From CADEED01 sp036677145 (GTDB taxonomy: Bacteria > Pseudomonadota > Gammaproteobacteria > Steroidobacterales > Steroidobacteraceae), in NCBI GenBank assembly GCA_036677145.1, contig JAKFFF010000034.1:62001-126000 (forward strand): DNA of 64,000 nt. Reading direction: 5' to 3'. Under the pieces are notes generated by a model. The model was not told the origin of the DNA. It ran no database searches and was given only the letters and a program-made list of their open reading frames with translations. The stretch's first letter is position 1; every line of letters begins with the position of its first letter. Position numbers and translations under genes: made by a program. This document shows, piece by piece, positions 17,482 through 26,938 of the stretch.

Positions 17482-18792
17482 ATGATAAAACTCTCGCGCT
17501 ACCAGTGGACCGTGTTCGCAGCAGCCTGGCTCGGTTGGGGCTTCGACATCTTCGACGGATTGCTCTTCAATTTCGTCGCGCCGAACGCCATCCCGACCTT
17601 GTTAGGTCTGGAGATCGGCGGCCCGGAGGCACGCGCGGCGTTACCCTACTGGACCGGCATTCTCAATTCGCTGCTGCTGCTCGGCTGGGCGGCGGGCGGT
17701 GTGTTGTTCGGACCCATTTGCGACCGCTTCGGCCGCAAGCGCGTGCTGATGATCACGATGATCCTCTACGCGGTCGGCACGGCCGCCTGCGCCTTCGTCA
17801 CCGAGATGTGGCAGCTCATCATTTTCCGCATCATCGCGAGCCTGGGGATCGGCGGCGAGTGGGCGGCTGGCTCGGCCATGGTTGCCGAGGTGGTGCCTGA
17901 AGATAAGCGCGTCGAAGCGGGCGCCTTGCTTTATACCTCCGCGCCGCTCGGGTTGTTTCTCGCTATGTTCGTGAACTCGCAAGTTGCGGGCGACTGGTTT
18001 GCCCACGATCCCGCGATGTCCTGGCGCTACGTGCTGATGTTCGGCCTGATTCCGGCAGGCGTCGCGTTCGTGGTGCGCGCATTCGTGCGCGAACCGGAAC
18101 GCTGGAAGGCTGCCACCGCGAATGCCGTGCCGGCGCGGGTACGCGAGATCTTCGCGCCAGGGATGCGCGCGCGAACGGCGAGCGCGCTCATCGTGACGCT
18201 GGTCGCGCTGATCACCTGGTGGACCTGCAACGCCTTCCTGCAGACGCTCGCGAACAGCCTCGCGGGCGTGGAAGCTGCAAACCGCGGACTCGACGCGGTC
18301 GCTACCGCAGCGCTCAAGCAGGATTGGATCAAGCTGGCCACCACCTGTTTCAACTGGGGCGGACTGATCGGCACGCTGCTCACGATCCCCATTGCCAAGC
18401 ACCTCGGCCGGCGCAAACTTTTCGCCATCTACTTCGCCGGCAGCGCGCTCGCAATCATGGCGGCCTGTGGCCTGGATCTGCCGTCCGAGACGCGTCTGTA
18501 CCTGTGGTTCTTCGTCGGCCTGACGGTCTTCGGCGTGTTCGGCTGCTTCCCGTTCTATCTACCGGAGCTGTTCCCGACGCGACTGCGCTCCACCGGCAGC
18601 GGCTTCTGCTACAACATCGGCCGGGTCATCACGGCCGGTGGTGTGTTCGCGGTCGGCGCCATCGCGCAGGCTGCGAAGGGCGATCCGCAGATCATCCTGC
18701 AGACGCTGTTCGTGATCGGCTTCGTGCCGATCGTGGGTCTCCTGCTGCTGCGCTGGGTCATCGAGACACGCGGCCAGAAGATGCCGGATTGA
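17482..18792 (+). CDS. Major facilitator superfamily transporter
   Basis: This is a 436-residue inner-membrane carrier with about twelve membrane spans. The family loop motif between spans 2 and 3 is present as CDRFGRKR, and the repeat in the second half reads KHLGRRK. The N-terminus (YQWTVFAAAWLGWGFDIFDG) and LGIGGEWAAGS resemble the sialate, aromatic-acid and sugar:proton symporter branches. Acidic residues in span 1 fit proton coupling. Length is typical. The substrate cannot be named. The start is 13 bp downstream of the large palindrome, so any promoter lies within or at the edge of that repeat. It is convergent with the next gene, with a 4-bp gap. Confidence 0.88.
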   Translation: MIKLSRYQWTVFAAAWLGWGFDIFDGLLFNFVAPNAIPTLLGLEIGGPEARAALPYWTGILNSLLLLGWAAGGVLFGPICDRFGRKRVLMITMILYAVGTAACAFVTEMWQLIIFRIIASLGIGGEWAAGSAMVAEVVPEDKRVEAGALLYTSAPLGLFLAMFVNSQVAGDWFAHDPAMSWRYVLMFGLIPAGVAFVVRAFVREPERWKAATANAVPARVREIFAPGMRARTASALIVTLVALITWWTCNAFLQTLANSLAGVEAANRGLDAVATAALKQDWIKLATTCFNWGGLIGTLLTIPIAKHLGRRKLFAIYFAGSALAIMAACGLDLPSETRLYLWFFVGLTVFGVFGCFPFYLPELFPTRLRSTGSGFCYNIGRVITAGGVFAVGAIAQAAKGDPQIILQTLFVIGFVPIVGLLLLRWVIETRGQKMPD

Positions 18793-18796
18793 ACAT

Positions 18797-21016
18797 CTAG
18801 GGTTGGTAGACGAGGAAACCGTCGTATTCAGCGGCGGACTTGTACGTCACCGCGCCCGATTGTCCGCTCGCGTGGGATGAATCCGTAGCCTGGACCACCA
18901 ACGTGCCATTCACGTAGCCACGCACCTGATTGCCTATCGACTCGAGTTTCAGGTCGTACCAGCTGCCGGGCGTCACGGTGAGCGGCGCGCTGCGCAACAC
19001 GCTGATGTTTCCATTCACGAGCTTGCGCAGCGACACCTGGTTGGAACTGCGCAAGGACAGGTAATAGTAGTTGCCGGTATTTCGATAACGCGTGGTCAAT
19101 CCGAACCAGCGTTCCTGCGTGCCAGCGGGCGCGGCGAACGAGGTCGCGCGCACGCGTGCGCTCACGACCTGATCGTCGGTCGGCACACCGGTGACTGCGC
19201 GCGCATCGCCGGTCAGCGAGGTCTGCAGCAGTGGGCCGCCGTCGCAGGTCCATGCGCCGCCGTTCGTCGTCCAGTCCGCACCGATCCGGAATTGCGCGCA
19301 GGCGTTCCCCCGAAACTCGTAGATGGAGCTTTGGCCGATGTCCTCGACGAGCACGTTGTCGAAATCGGCGCTGGTCTTGTAGCCCACGAGGGCGACGCGG
19401 CCAGCGGGCAGCTCGGCGTCCTCCGCCCAAAGCAACAGGCGGCCATCGACGTACACCCGCAGGTTTTCGCCCAACGCCTGCAGGTGCACGCGGTAGTTGG
19501 TGCCCGCAGTGACGGGCAAGGCGCGTTGCGCGAGTGTCGAGAACGTGCCATCCACGATGCGGCGGAGCTGGATCGTTCCGGAGCTGCGCAGCGTCACGTA
19601 GTAATAGTTAGAGGAATCGACGTAGCGTACCGCAAGGCCCACCCAGCGATCGTTCCCGGAAAACGCCGTCGGGCGGATGTTCGCCTCGATCGCCTGGTCG
19701 GTTCCTTCGCTGGTCTCGAGCACCGAGCGCGAGTCTCCCGCGAGGCTCGACTGACGATAGATGCGATTGCCGGCGGTCGAGGCCACCGCGAACTGACTTC
19801 CGGCCGCGGGCGTCCAGCCGTTCGCGTTGCCTGACTCGAACGTATGCTGCCGAATGGGTTCGGGATCGAAACTGGCCGGCAGATCGAACGCGTAGACGGC
19901 GGTGTTGCTGGTGTGAAAGTCGTAGTACCCGCCGGCCAGCACGCGCCGGCCGCTCGCCGCGAGTCCGTTCCCCAGCGAGCCGTTTCCCCGAGGCGACAGA
20001 ATCGCGGCGTGTTCATACGAGCCCGCCGCGGTCTTGCGATGCGCGTTGACCACGAGGGCGGCCCGATCCATGTCGTCGATTCTTTGCAGCATCGCGTCGC
20101 TGGTCCTGCGGATCAGGCTGGCTCGGCCGGAGTCCAGGTACAAGGCGCCAACCGAACGCAGGTTGTCGACGACCGTCTGCGAGGCGTCGTTTCGATAGAC
20201 GAGCGTTCCGTTTCGCCCCGAGGTTGCGACGAATATCTCGTCGCCGCGCAGGGCGACTTCGCCACCGTGCCCTGGAAGCGTGAATGCCGGTTGCCAGCCG
20301 CTGGTGCTTCGGCTGTAGACGCGGATCGGGGGCACGGGATCCAGGTAGTCGCTGGGCTCGCTTCCGACCGCAAGCGAATTCCCGTCGATATCGAGGGCAA
20401 CCGGTATCTCGCGAGCGCAGCCGATGTCGCCGCTGGAGAGCCGCTGCGGTGTCGGCCAGGTTCCATTGGCGGCGCGCGTCCCGACGAGCACGCCCCAGTC
20501 GAACGGGAAGGGTCCACCGTCGGCGAAACACGAGCCCGCGCCAACCACTGCAGCGAGGGTCGATCCGGACCACTGCAACAGCGAGCCGCTCACCCAGTTC
20601 GCGGTGTTGGGCGGCGCGTTGAACGGATGCGCGACCGGCGTCCAGGTGCTGCCGCTGCGCTGGAAAATGCGCAGCGTGGACAGCGAGATCGCGGCATAAC
20701 CGTTGGCCATGACGACGCGTTCGCTGGAATACGGATTGGCCTCGTCCACGCGATTGCGGAACAGCTCGCGGACGAAGCCCCAGCCCGAACTCGAGCGCCG
20801 GTACAACAGCGCGACCTGGTCGTACACGTCGAACGATTCGGACGGGTACGAAACGGCCGTGATGATTGCCCAGTCGCCATCGACGGCGACTTCGGTGCCG
20901 AAATATTCGTACTGGGAATCCGGCGCGAGGAGCCGCTGCGTTTCGTGAATCAGTACGGGACGCGCGAATGTCGTGGTCGCGGTAAACAGCGCCGCACAGG
21001 CAACGAGGAATTTCAT
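18797..21016 (-). CDS. Secreted protein: propeller-like region plus two lectin-like domains
   Basis: This 739-residue protein starts at ATG 21016, with GGGAG seven bases upstream and a Sec signal (MKFLVACAALFTATTTFA). Residues about 25-400 form repeated beta segments (for example VAVDGDWAIITAV, VVMANGYAAIS, VALRGDEIFVAT), like an FG-GAP or WD-type propeller. Two homologous modules of about 150 residues follow, each with a DRWVGL or ERWFGL start, NYYYVTLRSS or NYYYLSLRSS, a Y/W-RVHL or YDLKL strand, YVDGRL or YVNGTL and a closing YKTSADFDN or YKSAAEYDG. They fit a concanavalin/LamG-like fold. The function may be binding an extracellular polymer; no catalytic motif is visible. Confidence 0.72.
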   Translation of the reverse strand: MKFLVACAALFTATTTFARPVLIHETQRLLAPDSQYEYFGTEVAVDGDWAIITAVSYPSESFDVYDQVALLYRRSSSGWGFVRELFRNRVDEANPYSSERVVMANGYAAISLSTLRIFQRSGSTWTPVAHPFNAPPNTANWVSGSLLQWSGSTLAAVVGAGSCFADGGPFPFDWGVLVGTRAANGTWPTPQRLSSGDIGCAREIPVALDIDGNSLAVGSEPSDYLDPVPPIRVYSRSTSGWQPAFTLPGHGGEVALRGDEIFVATSGRNGTLVYRNDASQTVVDNLRSVGALYLDSGRASLIRRTSDAMLQRIDDMDRAALVVNAHRKTAAGSYEHAAILSPRGNGSLGNGLAASGRRVLAGGYYDFHTSNTAVYAFDLPASFDPEPIRQHTFESGNANGWTPAAGSQFAVASTAGNRIYRQSSLAGDSRSVLETSEGTDQAIEANIRPTAFSGNDRWVGLAVRYVDSSNYYYVTLRSSGTIQLRRIVDGTFSTLAQRALPVTAGTNYRVHLQALGENLRVYVDGRLLLWAEDAELPAGRVALVGYKTSADFDNVLVEDIGQSSIYEFRGNACAQFRIGADWTTNGGAWTCDGGPLLQTSLTGDARAVTGVPTDDQVVSARVRATSFAAPAGTQERWFGLTTRYRNTGNYYYLSLRSSNQVSLRKLVNGNISVLRSAPLTVTPGSWYDLKLESIGNQVRGYVNGTLVVQATDSSHASGQSGAVTYKSAAEYDGFLVYQP

Positions 21017-21331
21017 GGTCCAACTCCCGGTGGTTGTGCCACCGCTTCGGATTAGGGGACTGACTTCCTGGGGCGGGTTGGTGATCACATAACGGCGACA
21101 CCGGGCGTGCCGGCACCGGGTGCGGCCGTATCTGGGAAATGAAATCGGGTCGAGACCTCGCGGAGCCTGGTCGTTAGTAGTTAGTTAACGGAATGCAATA
21201 TGCGGGCCAGGCAGATGCGGACGCGCGACGCACGCGTGCGGCGTCCGGTAGTGTCGACGAGGTGACGGAACCACGCCTCGACGCGCCCTAAGAGCGCAAC
21301 GCTTTCAGCGGACGCGGAACAATTTGCCGCG
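21017..21331. other. Intergenic region with hairpins, no gene seen
   Basis: These 315 bp lie upstream of the secreted protein gene and downstream of the copper-receptor gene, both on the minus strand. A hairpin pairs CGGACGC (21218-21224) with GCGTCCG (21241-21247), and its loop contains the self-complementary GCACGCGTGC; it may end the receptor transcript. A second small hairpin, GGTGGTTGTGCCACC, lies just upstream of the secreted gene's ribosome site. I find no ORF with a ribosome site here. Confidence 0.5.
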
Positions 21332-23986
21332 CTACATCGCGATGGCGATGTCGGCGTGATACGTGCGCATCGAGTAGGGGTGGAAGGCCCAGTAACGCTC
21401 GTTGCCGAGGTTGTCGATGCCGAGGGCCGCGGTCCAGTGTTCGCCGAACGCGCAGCGCACGCGCGCATCCACGACCAGGTAACGACTCGTGCCGGTGAAC
21501 GTCGTGCCATGCGGGTCCGCGTTGTCGAGCGTGTTGTACTGCTGACCGCTGTAACGCGCACCGAGGGTCGCGCTCAGACGCTCGTTCGGGCGCCAGGTCG
21601 CCAGTGCGTTCGCGCGCCACTCCGGTACGCGCGGCTGCCGGGCGCCGACGCTGGCCGGAAAATTCTGGTTCGCAAGGATGCGCGAATGCGCAAACGTGAC
21701 GCTCGCGACGAGTTCGATCGCCGCCAGCGCCTGCATGCGCCCGGCTAGCTCGACGCCGCGCGTGCGGATGTGATCGACATTCTGCACCGTGCTCACGGTC
21801 GAACCATTCGCGACGTTCACCTGCGAATACAGCGCATCGCGCGTGTCTTCGAAGAACAGCGTCGAGCGCAACTCGCCGTGATCGAACACCTGCAGCGCGG
21901 TGAGCTCGCTGGTCCACGATTTTTCGGGCGCGAGATCCGGATCATTGTTGACGATGCTGTTCGCGGCAATCGAGCCCTGGTACAGCTCGGCGACCGTCGG
22001 ATTGCGCACGGCGCGCCCGAGCGACGCCTTGATCGTCAAGTCAGGTGTGGCGCCCCAGGCGAGCGCGAACTTCGGAGAAAGCTGCGTCCCGCTGCGCGCG
22101 GGAAAGGGCAGCGGCGGCAACGCGCGGGTTGCGATCGATCCATGGTCCGCGCGCCAGTGCTCCACGCGCGCGCCGAGTGTCGCCTGCCAGTCGCGAGCGA
22201 ACTCCCAGGTGTCCTGCGCGTAGAGGCTCGTCAGCTGCGTGTCGCCGCGGAACGCCGAGAAACGGGCCGTCGCGGGCGCGTTACGCCAATCCGCGGCGTC
22301 GCCGACCTCGGTGCGCAGCCGGTAGCGCTCGTGCTGGACTCCGAGCTCGAGTGTATGCGGCATGGGGCCGCGCGTTTCGCGCACCGCGCGCAATGCGAAC
22401 GTCGACCAGCCCGTGCCAGACTGGTCCGCGATGCGACCCTGGTTGCCAGACGCCGCGGCCGGTAGCGCGACCAGCGGTGAACGCGACTCGTCCTGCGCGT
22501 AGGCGTAGTTGCTGGCCGAGGCTTCGAGATCCCACGCGCCGAGATTGCGGCGCCGGATCGACAGGCCCTGCATGACGTGTGTGAGCGCGCCATTCGAGGG
22601 CCCCATCTCGGTAGCGCCGATCGTGAATGCCCGGCCCGCGATGTTCACGGTGCCGTCGTACACGGGCGCGCCATTGGCATCGCGCAACCAGGTGCCGGAC
22701 TCCCGTGTTGCCTCGTTGTGCCACAGGCCCAGCGTGTAACTCGCGCGCCAGCTGTCGCCGAATTCCCGGGCGATCTTGATCTTCCCGTGATCCTGCACCG
22801 TGTGGATGGCGTTCGTGTCACCTAACAACCACCAGTCGCGGTTGCGCGGATCGCGTCCCGCGACGGCGCCCGTCACGGGAATGCCGTTCGCGCCGGTCGT
22901 GCCCGCGGATACTAGTTTGTTCGCGAAGGCGATGGGGTGGCTCTGGCTGTCGAGTCGATTGAGATTCACGCTCCACGCGGTCGGGCCGCGCCGGTCGCCG
23001 TAGGTGGCGCTCGCCAGCCAGCCGCCATAACGGTCATGCGCGCCGTAGACGTCGAAGTCTTCCGTGAAAGTGGCCAGGCCCGCGCGCATCTCGAGCGAGT
23101 CCGGCATGCGGGTGACGTAGTCGACCACCGCGCCCACCGAGTTTCCCGGATAGGCGGCGGAAAACGGGCCGTAGAGCACGTCGACGCGTTCGATTTCTCC
23201 GGGCGTCACCATGCCCCAGCGCGGCGTGTACGTGGCGCCGTTGCCGAGCAGGTTCGACAACAGGATGCCGTCGGCATAAACGAGCGAGCGCGCGCTGTTG
23301 CCGGTCCCCGAGGCGCGGCTCGCGAGCACCGCGTGATCGAAGTCGCCGATGTAACGCTTGCGCACCGTGAGACTCGGCAGGTACTTGAGGGCGTCTTCGG
23401 CGTCGGTCGCATTGACCGAGCGCGCGACCGCCTCACCCGTGATGCCTTCGATCGTCGTCGGGATCTGCGTCGGCAACGAGCTGGGCCGCCGCGCCACCAC
23501 GGTCACGGTGCCCATGGTCTGGGTCATCGAATTCTCCGCGGCCGGCGCGGCGTCGCGCGCTTCGATGGCCAGTTCGACTGTGATCTTGCCGGCGGCGCGG
23601 AACTCGAGTGTGAGCGGAATCGACTTGCCGAGCTCGAGCGGCGCCTCGAGTCCGACCAGCATCAGATGGATACCGCCCGGCTGGATCTTCACGGTTGCAC
23701 CCGGCGCGAGCGAGATCTCGGTGAGCGGCCGCATGCGCGCCATGCCGCCGTCGATGCGCGTCTCGTGGAATTCGACGCGGGCCGCGGCCGGCGTCGAGGC
23801 GGCGATGAGCGCATCGGGCGCGGTTCCGTGGTTGGTGATGGATAGATAGCCCACGCCCATCGGCATGCCGGGCATCGTGGGCCGGGACCACGGGTGGCCG
23901 ATGCTCAACTTGCCGTGGGTGTATTCGTGCGCGCCGACGACGCCCGCGAGCAGGCAGGCGAAGAGCGCAAGGAAAGAACGAGACAT
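21332..23986 (-). CDS. TonB-dependent receptor fused to an N-terminal PCu(A)C copper chaperone
   Basis: This 884-residue protein starts at ATG 23986, with CAGGAG upstream and a signal peptide (MSRSFLALFACLLAGVVGA). The mature protein would begin near His-20. Residues about 25-145 are a PCu(A)C domain with the exact copper motif His-74, ten residues, Met-85, 21 residues, His-107, x, Met-109. A short linker leads to a TonB plug (about 160-290: VTVVARRP, DALKYLPSLTVRKR, EIERVDVLYGPFSAAYPGNS) and a 22-strand-type barrel to the C-terminus. The frame is continuous, and the plug has no signal peptide of its own, so the fusion is real. The probable role is copper import across the outer membrane with a built-in periplasmic acceptor. 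It follows a DUF2946 gene by 78 bp. Confidence 0.92.
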   Translation of the reverse strand: MSRSFLALFACLLAGVVGAHEYTHGKLSIGHPWSRPTMPGMPMGVGYLSITNHGTAPDALIAASTPAAARVEFHETRIDGGMARMRPLTEISLAPGATVKIQPGGIHLMLVGLEAPLELGKSIPLTLEFRAAGKITVELAIEARDAAPAAENSMTQTMGTVTVVARRPSSLPTQIPTTIEGITGEAVARSVNATDAEDALKYLPSLTVRKRYIGDFDHAVLASRASGTGNSARSLVYADGILLSNLLGNGATYTPRWGMVTPGEIERVDVLYGPFSAAYPGNSVGAVVDYVTRMPDSLEMRAGLATFTEDFDVYGAHDRYGGWLASATYGDRRGPTAWSVNLNRLDSQSHPIAFANKLVSAGTTGANGIPVTGAVAGRDPRNRDWWLLGDTNAIHTVQDHGKIKIAREFGDSWRASYTLGLWHNEATRESGTWLRDANGAPVYDGTVNIAGRAFTIGATEMGPSNGALTHVMQGLSIRRRNLGAWDLEASASNYAYAQDESRSPLVALPAAASGNQGRIADQSGTGWSTFALRAVRETRGPMPHTLELGVQHERYRLRTEVGDAADWRNAPATARFSAFRGDTQLTSLYAQDTWEFARDWQATLGARVEHWRADHGSIATRALPPLPFPARSGTQLSPKFALAWGATPDLTIKASLGRAVRNPTVAELYQGSIAANSIVNNDPDLAPEKSWTSELTALQVFDHGELRSTLFFEDTRDALYSQVNVANGSTVSTVQNVDHIRTRGVELAGRMQALAAIELVASVTFAHSRILANQNFPASVGARQPRVPEWRANALATWRPNERLSATLGARYSGQQYNTLDNADPHGTTFTGTSRYLVVDARVRCAFGEHWTAALGIDNLGNERYWAFHPYSMRTYHADIAIAM

Positions 23987-24064
23987 GAAAACTCCTGGCG
24001 AAAACACGCGACGCGCGCCAGCGCGTACGCGGAATGCGCGGAGCGGGCTCCGCGCGCTCAGTCG

Positions 24065-24427
24065 TCAGGAAGCGGTGGGAGGAGCGCGCGCCGATTGGGC
24101 GCGAAGCAGGGAGGAAGGAAGCGAGACGGTTGGTGGCTGCACCGAATGCAGCAGCGCAACCGGCGCCGGCAGCGAGAGTCGCGGCAGGGCGAGCGGCGCG
24201 CCGAGCAGCGGCGCTACGCAGTATTCGCAATGCGGCGCGTTCGAATCATCGCCGGGGATTTCGATGACCTCGGTCTTGCCGCGCTCGTTCGAGCACACCG
24301 TCGAGGTGAACGCGAGTCCTTGCGAGGTCGGCGCGACATCCGACGGAATCAGCACACGCAACGTCAGTGCCGCGAGCACCAGCGGCAGGAAAAGGAAACG
24401 TGAATTCTTGAGTCGCGTCAGGGTCAC
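24065..24427 (-). CDS. DUF2946-like small membrane/periplasmic protein
   Basis: This 120-residue protein starts at GTG 24427. It has a basic N-terminus, one hydrophobic segment (RFLFLPLVLAALTLRVL) and a conserved-looking HCEYC motif near residue 65. It ends in a Pro/Leu/Ser-rich tail. Short proteins with one membrane segment and a C-x2-C motif of this type (DUF2946) are commonly found beside TonB-dependent copper receptors, which fits the next gene downstream. The cysteine pair could bind copper. A frame extending upstream to 24703 overlaps the photolyase gene and is not used. Confidence 0.65.
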   Translation of the reverse strand: MTLTRLKNSRFLFLPLVLAALTLRVLIPSDVAPTSQGLAFTSTVCSNERGKTEVIEIPGDDSNAPHCEYCVAPLLGAPLALPRLSLPAPVALLHSVQPPTVSLPSSLLRAQSARAPPTAS

Positions 24428-24437
24428 GAAACGCAGT

Positions 24438-25925
24438 CTAGCCGATCCGCGCGGCACCGGGCTTTCTCTCTGGCGCGGTCCGCAAATGAGCTTTTGCCGC
24501 TTCCAGGAACCGGCGCCGCGCGAAGCCGTGTTCGACGATCGGAGGCGGATAGGGGACAGCGCCCGGTGCATTCCAGGGTTCGTGGATGTACCGCGCGGGC
24601 AACGCCGCGAGCTCCGGGATCCACGTGCGCACATAGGCGCCGTCCGGATCGAACTTCTTCCCCTGTGTGACCGGATTGAAGATCCTGAACCAGGGTTGTG
24701 CATCGCACCCGCATCCGGCGGACCATTGCCAGCCCGCGTCGTTGTTGGCCCAGTCGCCGTCGGTGAGCAATTGCAGGTAATGACGCTCGCCGCGCCTGAA
24801 ATCGATCATCAGATGTTTGGCGAGGAAACTCGCGGCGATCATGCGCGCGCGGTTGTGCACGAAGCCGCTGGCGTTCAACTGACGGGCCGCCGCATCGACC
24901 ACTGGATAACCGGTGTGGCCGTCGACCCACGCGCGCCATCCGGCCTCATCGTCGCGCCACGGGAAGCCACGCCAGTCCGCGCGAAACGGTTCCTCGAGCA
25001 GTCCCGGCCGGTCGAACAAGGTCGAGTGCGCGAACTCGCGCCACAACAATTCGTTGTGGAACACGCGCAATGCGTCCGGCGAGAGATCGGCAAGCGCGTG
25101 TTGCGCGGTGTGCCACACGGTGCGCGGTGAAAGTGTGCCGAACTTGAGGTCCGCGGAAAGTCCGCTCGTGCCGGCAAGGTCCATGCGATTGCGCAGCTCG
25201 TCGTAGTCCTTCGCATCGCCCGCGAGCCAGCGCCGCAGCCGCGCTCGCGCATTTCTTTCGCCGCCTTCCGGTACCCGTGGATTGCGAGACAGCCCGAGTT
25301 CCCCGAGCGTCGGCAACACCGCGCCACGTGTTTTCACGTCATGAGGCAATGGTGGCAGCGAACGCGGCGCGGCCAGCGGCGGCGGAAGCGGCGCCGCTCG
25401 CGCAAACGCGCGCGCGAAGGCCGTGAACACCGAGTAGGGCTCGCCCGCGCCGGTGCGCAAACTACCCGGCGGGCGCAACGTCTCCGTATCGAAGCGTTCG
25501 AAGGGGACACGCAGCGCGGCTTCGATACGCCGGTCGCGTTCACGTCCGACCGGTGCAACCCAGCTCTGGGCGACGACACGATCCACTCGCCACAGGTTTG
25601 CGAGCCGCGGCACTTCCTCGACGCTGCGGCCCCGTACGCAGATCAGCCGTGAACCCAGGTGTTCGAGATTGGCGGCGAGCGAGGCGAGCGAATCGAGCAG
25701 GAACTGGATGCGCGTCGGCGTACGTCGCGCGGTCTCGGGCCGCAGGAAGTGTTCGTCGAGCACGAACAGCGGAATGATTTCGTCCCGCTCGTCCAGGGCG
25801 GCCCGCAGCGGCGCGTGATCCGCGACGCGCAGATCCTTGCCGCGGAACCAGACCAGTGTGCGTCGGCTTATTTGGAAACCACGCGCATCTTGCGCAGCAG
25901 TTGGCGATCGACGTACGTACGGCAA
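24438..25925 (-). CDS. phrB: Deoxyribodipyrimidine photo-lyase (class I)
   Basis: This cytoplasmic flavoenzyme repairs cyclobutane pyrimidine dimers with blue light. The N-terminal alpha/beta antenna domain starts LVWFRGKDLRVADH. The C-terminal FAD domain has the family signature: GHTGYPVVDAAARQL, SGFVHNRARMIAASFLAKHL, GDWANNDAGWQWSAG and WFRIFNPVTQGKKFD. The length of about 480 residues is normal. The frame opens at TTG 25925, overlapping the preceding same-strand ExbB-type gene by 58 bp. The family normally begins a few residues before LVWFR, so the true start may be a rare codon near 25875. The call does not depend on this. Confidence 0.95.
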   Translation of the reverse strand: MPYVRRSPTAAQDARGFQISRRTLVWFRGKDLRVADHAPLRAALDERDEIIPLFVLDEHFLRPETARRTPTRIQFLLDSLASLAANLEHLGSRLICVRGRSVEEVPRLANLWRVDRVVAQSWVAPVGRERDRRIEAALRVPFERFDTETLRPPGSLRTGAGEPYSVFTAFARAFARAAPLPPPLAAPRSLPPLPHDVKTRGAVLPTLGELGLSRNPRVPEGGERNARARLRRWLAGDAKDYDELRNRMDLAGTSGLSADLKFGTLSPRTVWHTAQHALADLSPDALRVFHNELLWREFAHSTLFDRPGLLEEPFRADWRGFPWRDDEAGWRAWVDGHTGYPVVDAAARQLNASGFVHNRARMIAASFLAKHLMIDFRRGERHYLQLLTDGDWANNDAGWQWSAGCGCDAQPWFRIFNPVTQGKKFDPDGAYVRTWIPELAALPARYIHEPWNAPGAVPYPPPIVEHGFARRRFLEAAKAHLRTAPERKPGAARIG

Positions 25926-26758
25926 TCGAGGATCAGGCGATCCTGGAACTGCTGCAGCTGGTGCATCCAGAACATCACGATGATGCAGGACACGAGCGCG
26001 ACGAGCGTGGCGTTGAACGTGATGCCGAGGCCCATCGTGACGCCGGAGATGTCACCACCCATCGCGCCCTGCGCTTCCTGCAGCGCGGCGCCGATGCCGC
26101 GCACCGTGCCGACGAAGCCGACCGCCGGAATGGCCCACGCGGTGAATCGCACCATCGAGAGTTTGGTGTCCATGCTCGAGGTTTCGAATTCGCACTCGTC
26201 GCGCACGGCTTCCGCGGCGTCCTGCACGCTGCGCGTGGCGCCGAAGCGGTTGTACGCGACCATGAGCAGGCGCGGCAGGAAGCTTTGCTGTTCGTCCTTG
26301 GGCAGCGCCTCGAGAGGTCGGGAATGGACGCGCGCATCCTCGGGCAAGACGACCTGCGAGTCGGCGATCTTTACGTATTCCCGGTCGAGCAGCGCTCGGC
26401 TCTTGCGCGTTTCCTGCCACTGGCGCCCGAGCAGCAGCAGCGCCCACATGCACAGCGTCACGCACAGCTGCTGTTCGTGATCCTTGAGGATGACGTAGAT
26501 GGAACGCAGCTGGATGACCTGCGCCTTCACGTTGCTGGAGTTCGTGACGGTGACCCGCTGGGACAGCACCGCCTCGGCGCGCGGGCGGATGACCAGCGTC
26601 CAGATGCTGTGGATGACGATGAGCGAAAGCAGCAGAGCTGCGATGCTGTAGATCGCGTCGTCCAGTACCCAATTGGCCCGGTCCTTGCGGCGTTCGGCGG
26701 TGGTCTTGTCGACCGCTGCCCTGTCAAACGAACCGGGCGCATTGTTCTCGGTGGCCAT
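25868..26758 (-). CDS. MotA/TolQ/ExbB-type proton channel family protein
   Basis: This 296-residue inner-membrane protein starts at ATG 26758. It has a membrane span at about 40-62, another near 105-120, and the paired C-terminal spans typical of the family: WAIPAVGFVGTVRGIGAALQ, then GLGITFNATLVALVSCIIVMFW. The P-x-x-GFxGTVxGI signature is clear. Such proteins form proton-driven motors with an ExbD/TolR/MotB partner. No partner is encoded nearby, which is unusual. The 3' end overlaps the photolyase frame. It is divergent from cysA, with about 180 bp between. Confidence 0.8.
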   Translation of the reverse strand: MATENNAPGSFDRAAVDKTTAERRKDRANWVLDDAIYSIAALLLSLIVIHSIWTLVIRPRAEAVLSQRVTVTNSSNVKAQVIQLRSIYVILKDHEQQLCVTLCMWALLLLGRQWQETRKSRALLDREYVKIADSQVVLPEDARVHSRPLEALPKDEQQSFLPRLLMVAYNRFGATRSVQDAAEAVRDECEFETSSMDTKLSMVRFTAWAIPAVGFVGTVRGIGAALQEAQGAMGGDISGVTMGLGITFNATLVALVSCIIVMFWMHQLQQFQDRLILDCRTYVDRQLLRKMRVVSK

Positions 26759-26938
26759 GCAGGAAACCTGGCGGGTTGGCAAGTAGGGAGAAAAGTGTAC
26801 TCGTTAGTCGAGGCGGCCCCGGTTTAAGTTCCGCCCCGTTGTGACCGGATTGTAACCGCCGCGATATTCGGGCGGCCACCGTTCTGCTGATAGCATCACC
26901 GCCGGTTTTTAGCCTCCATTCCTTGCCACGGCCCATAC

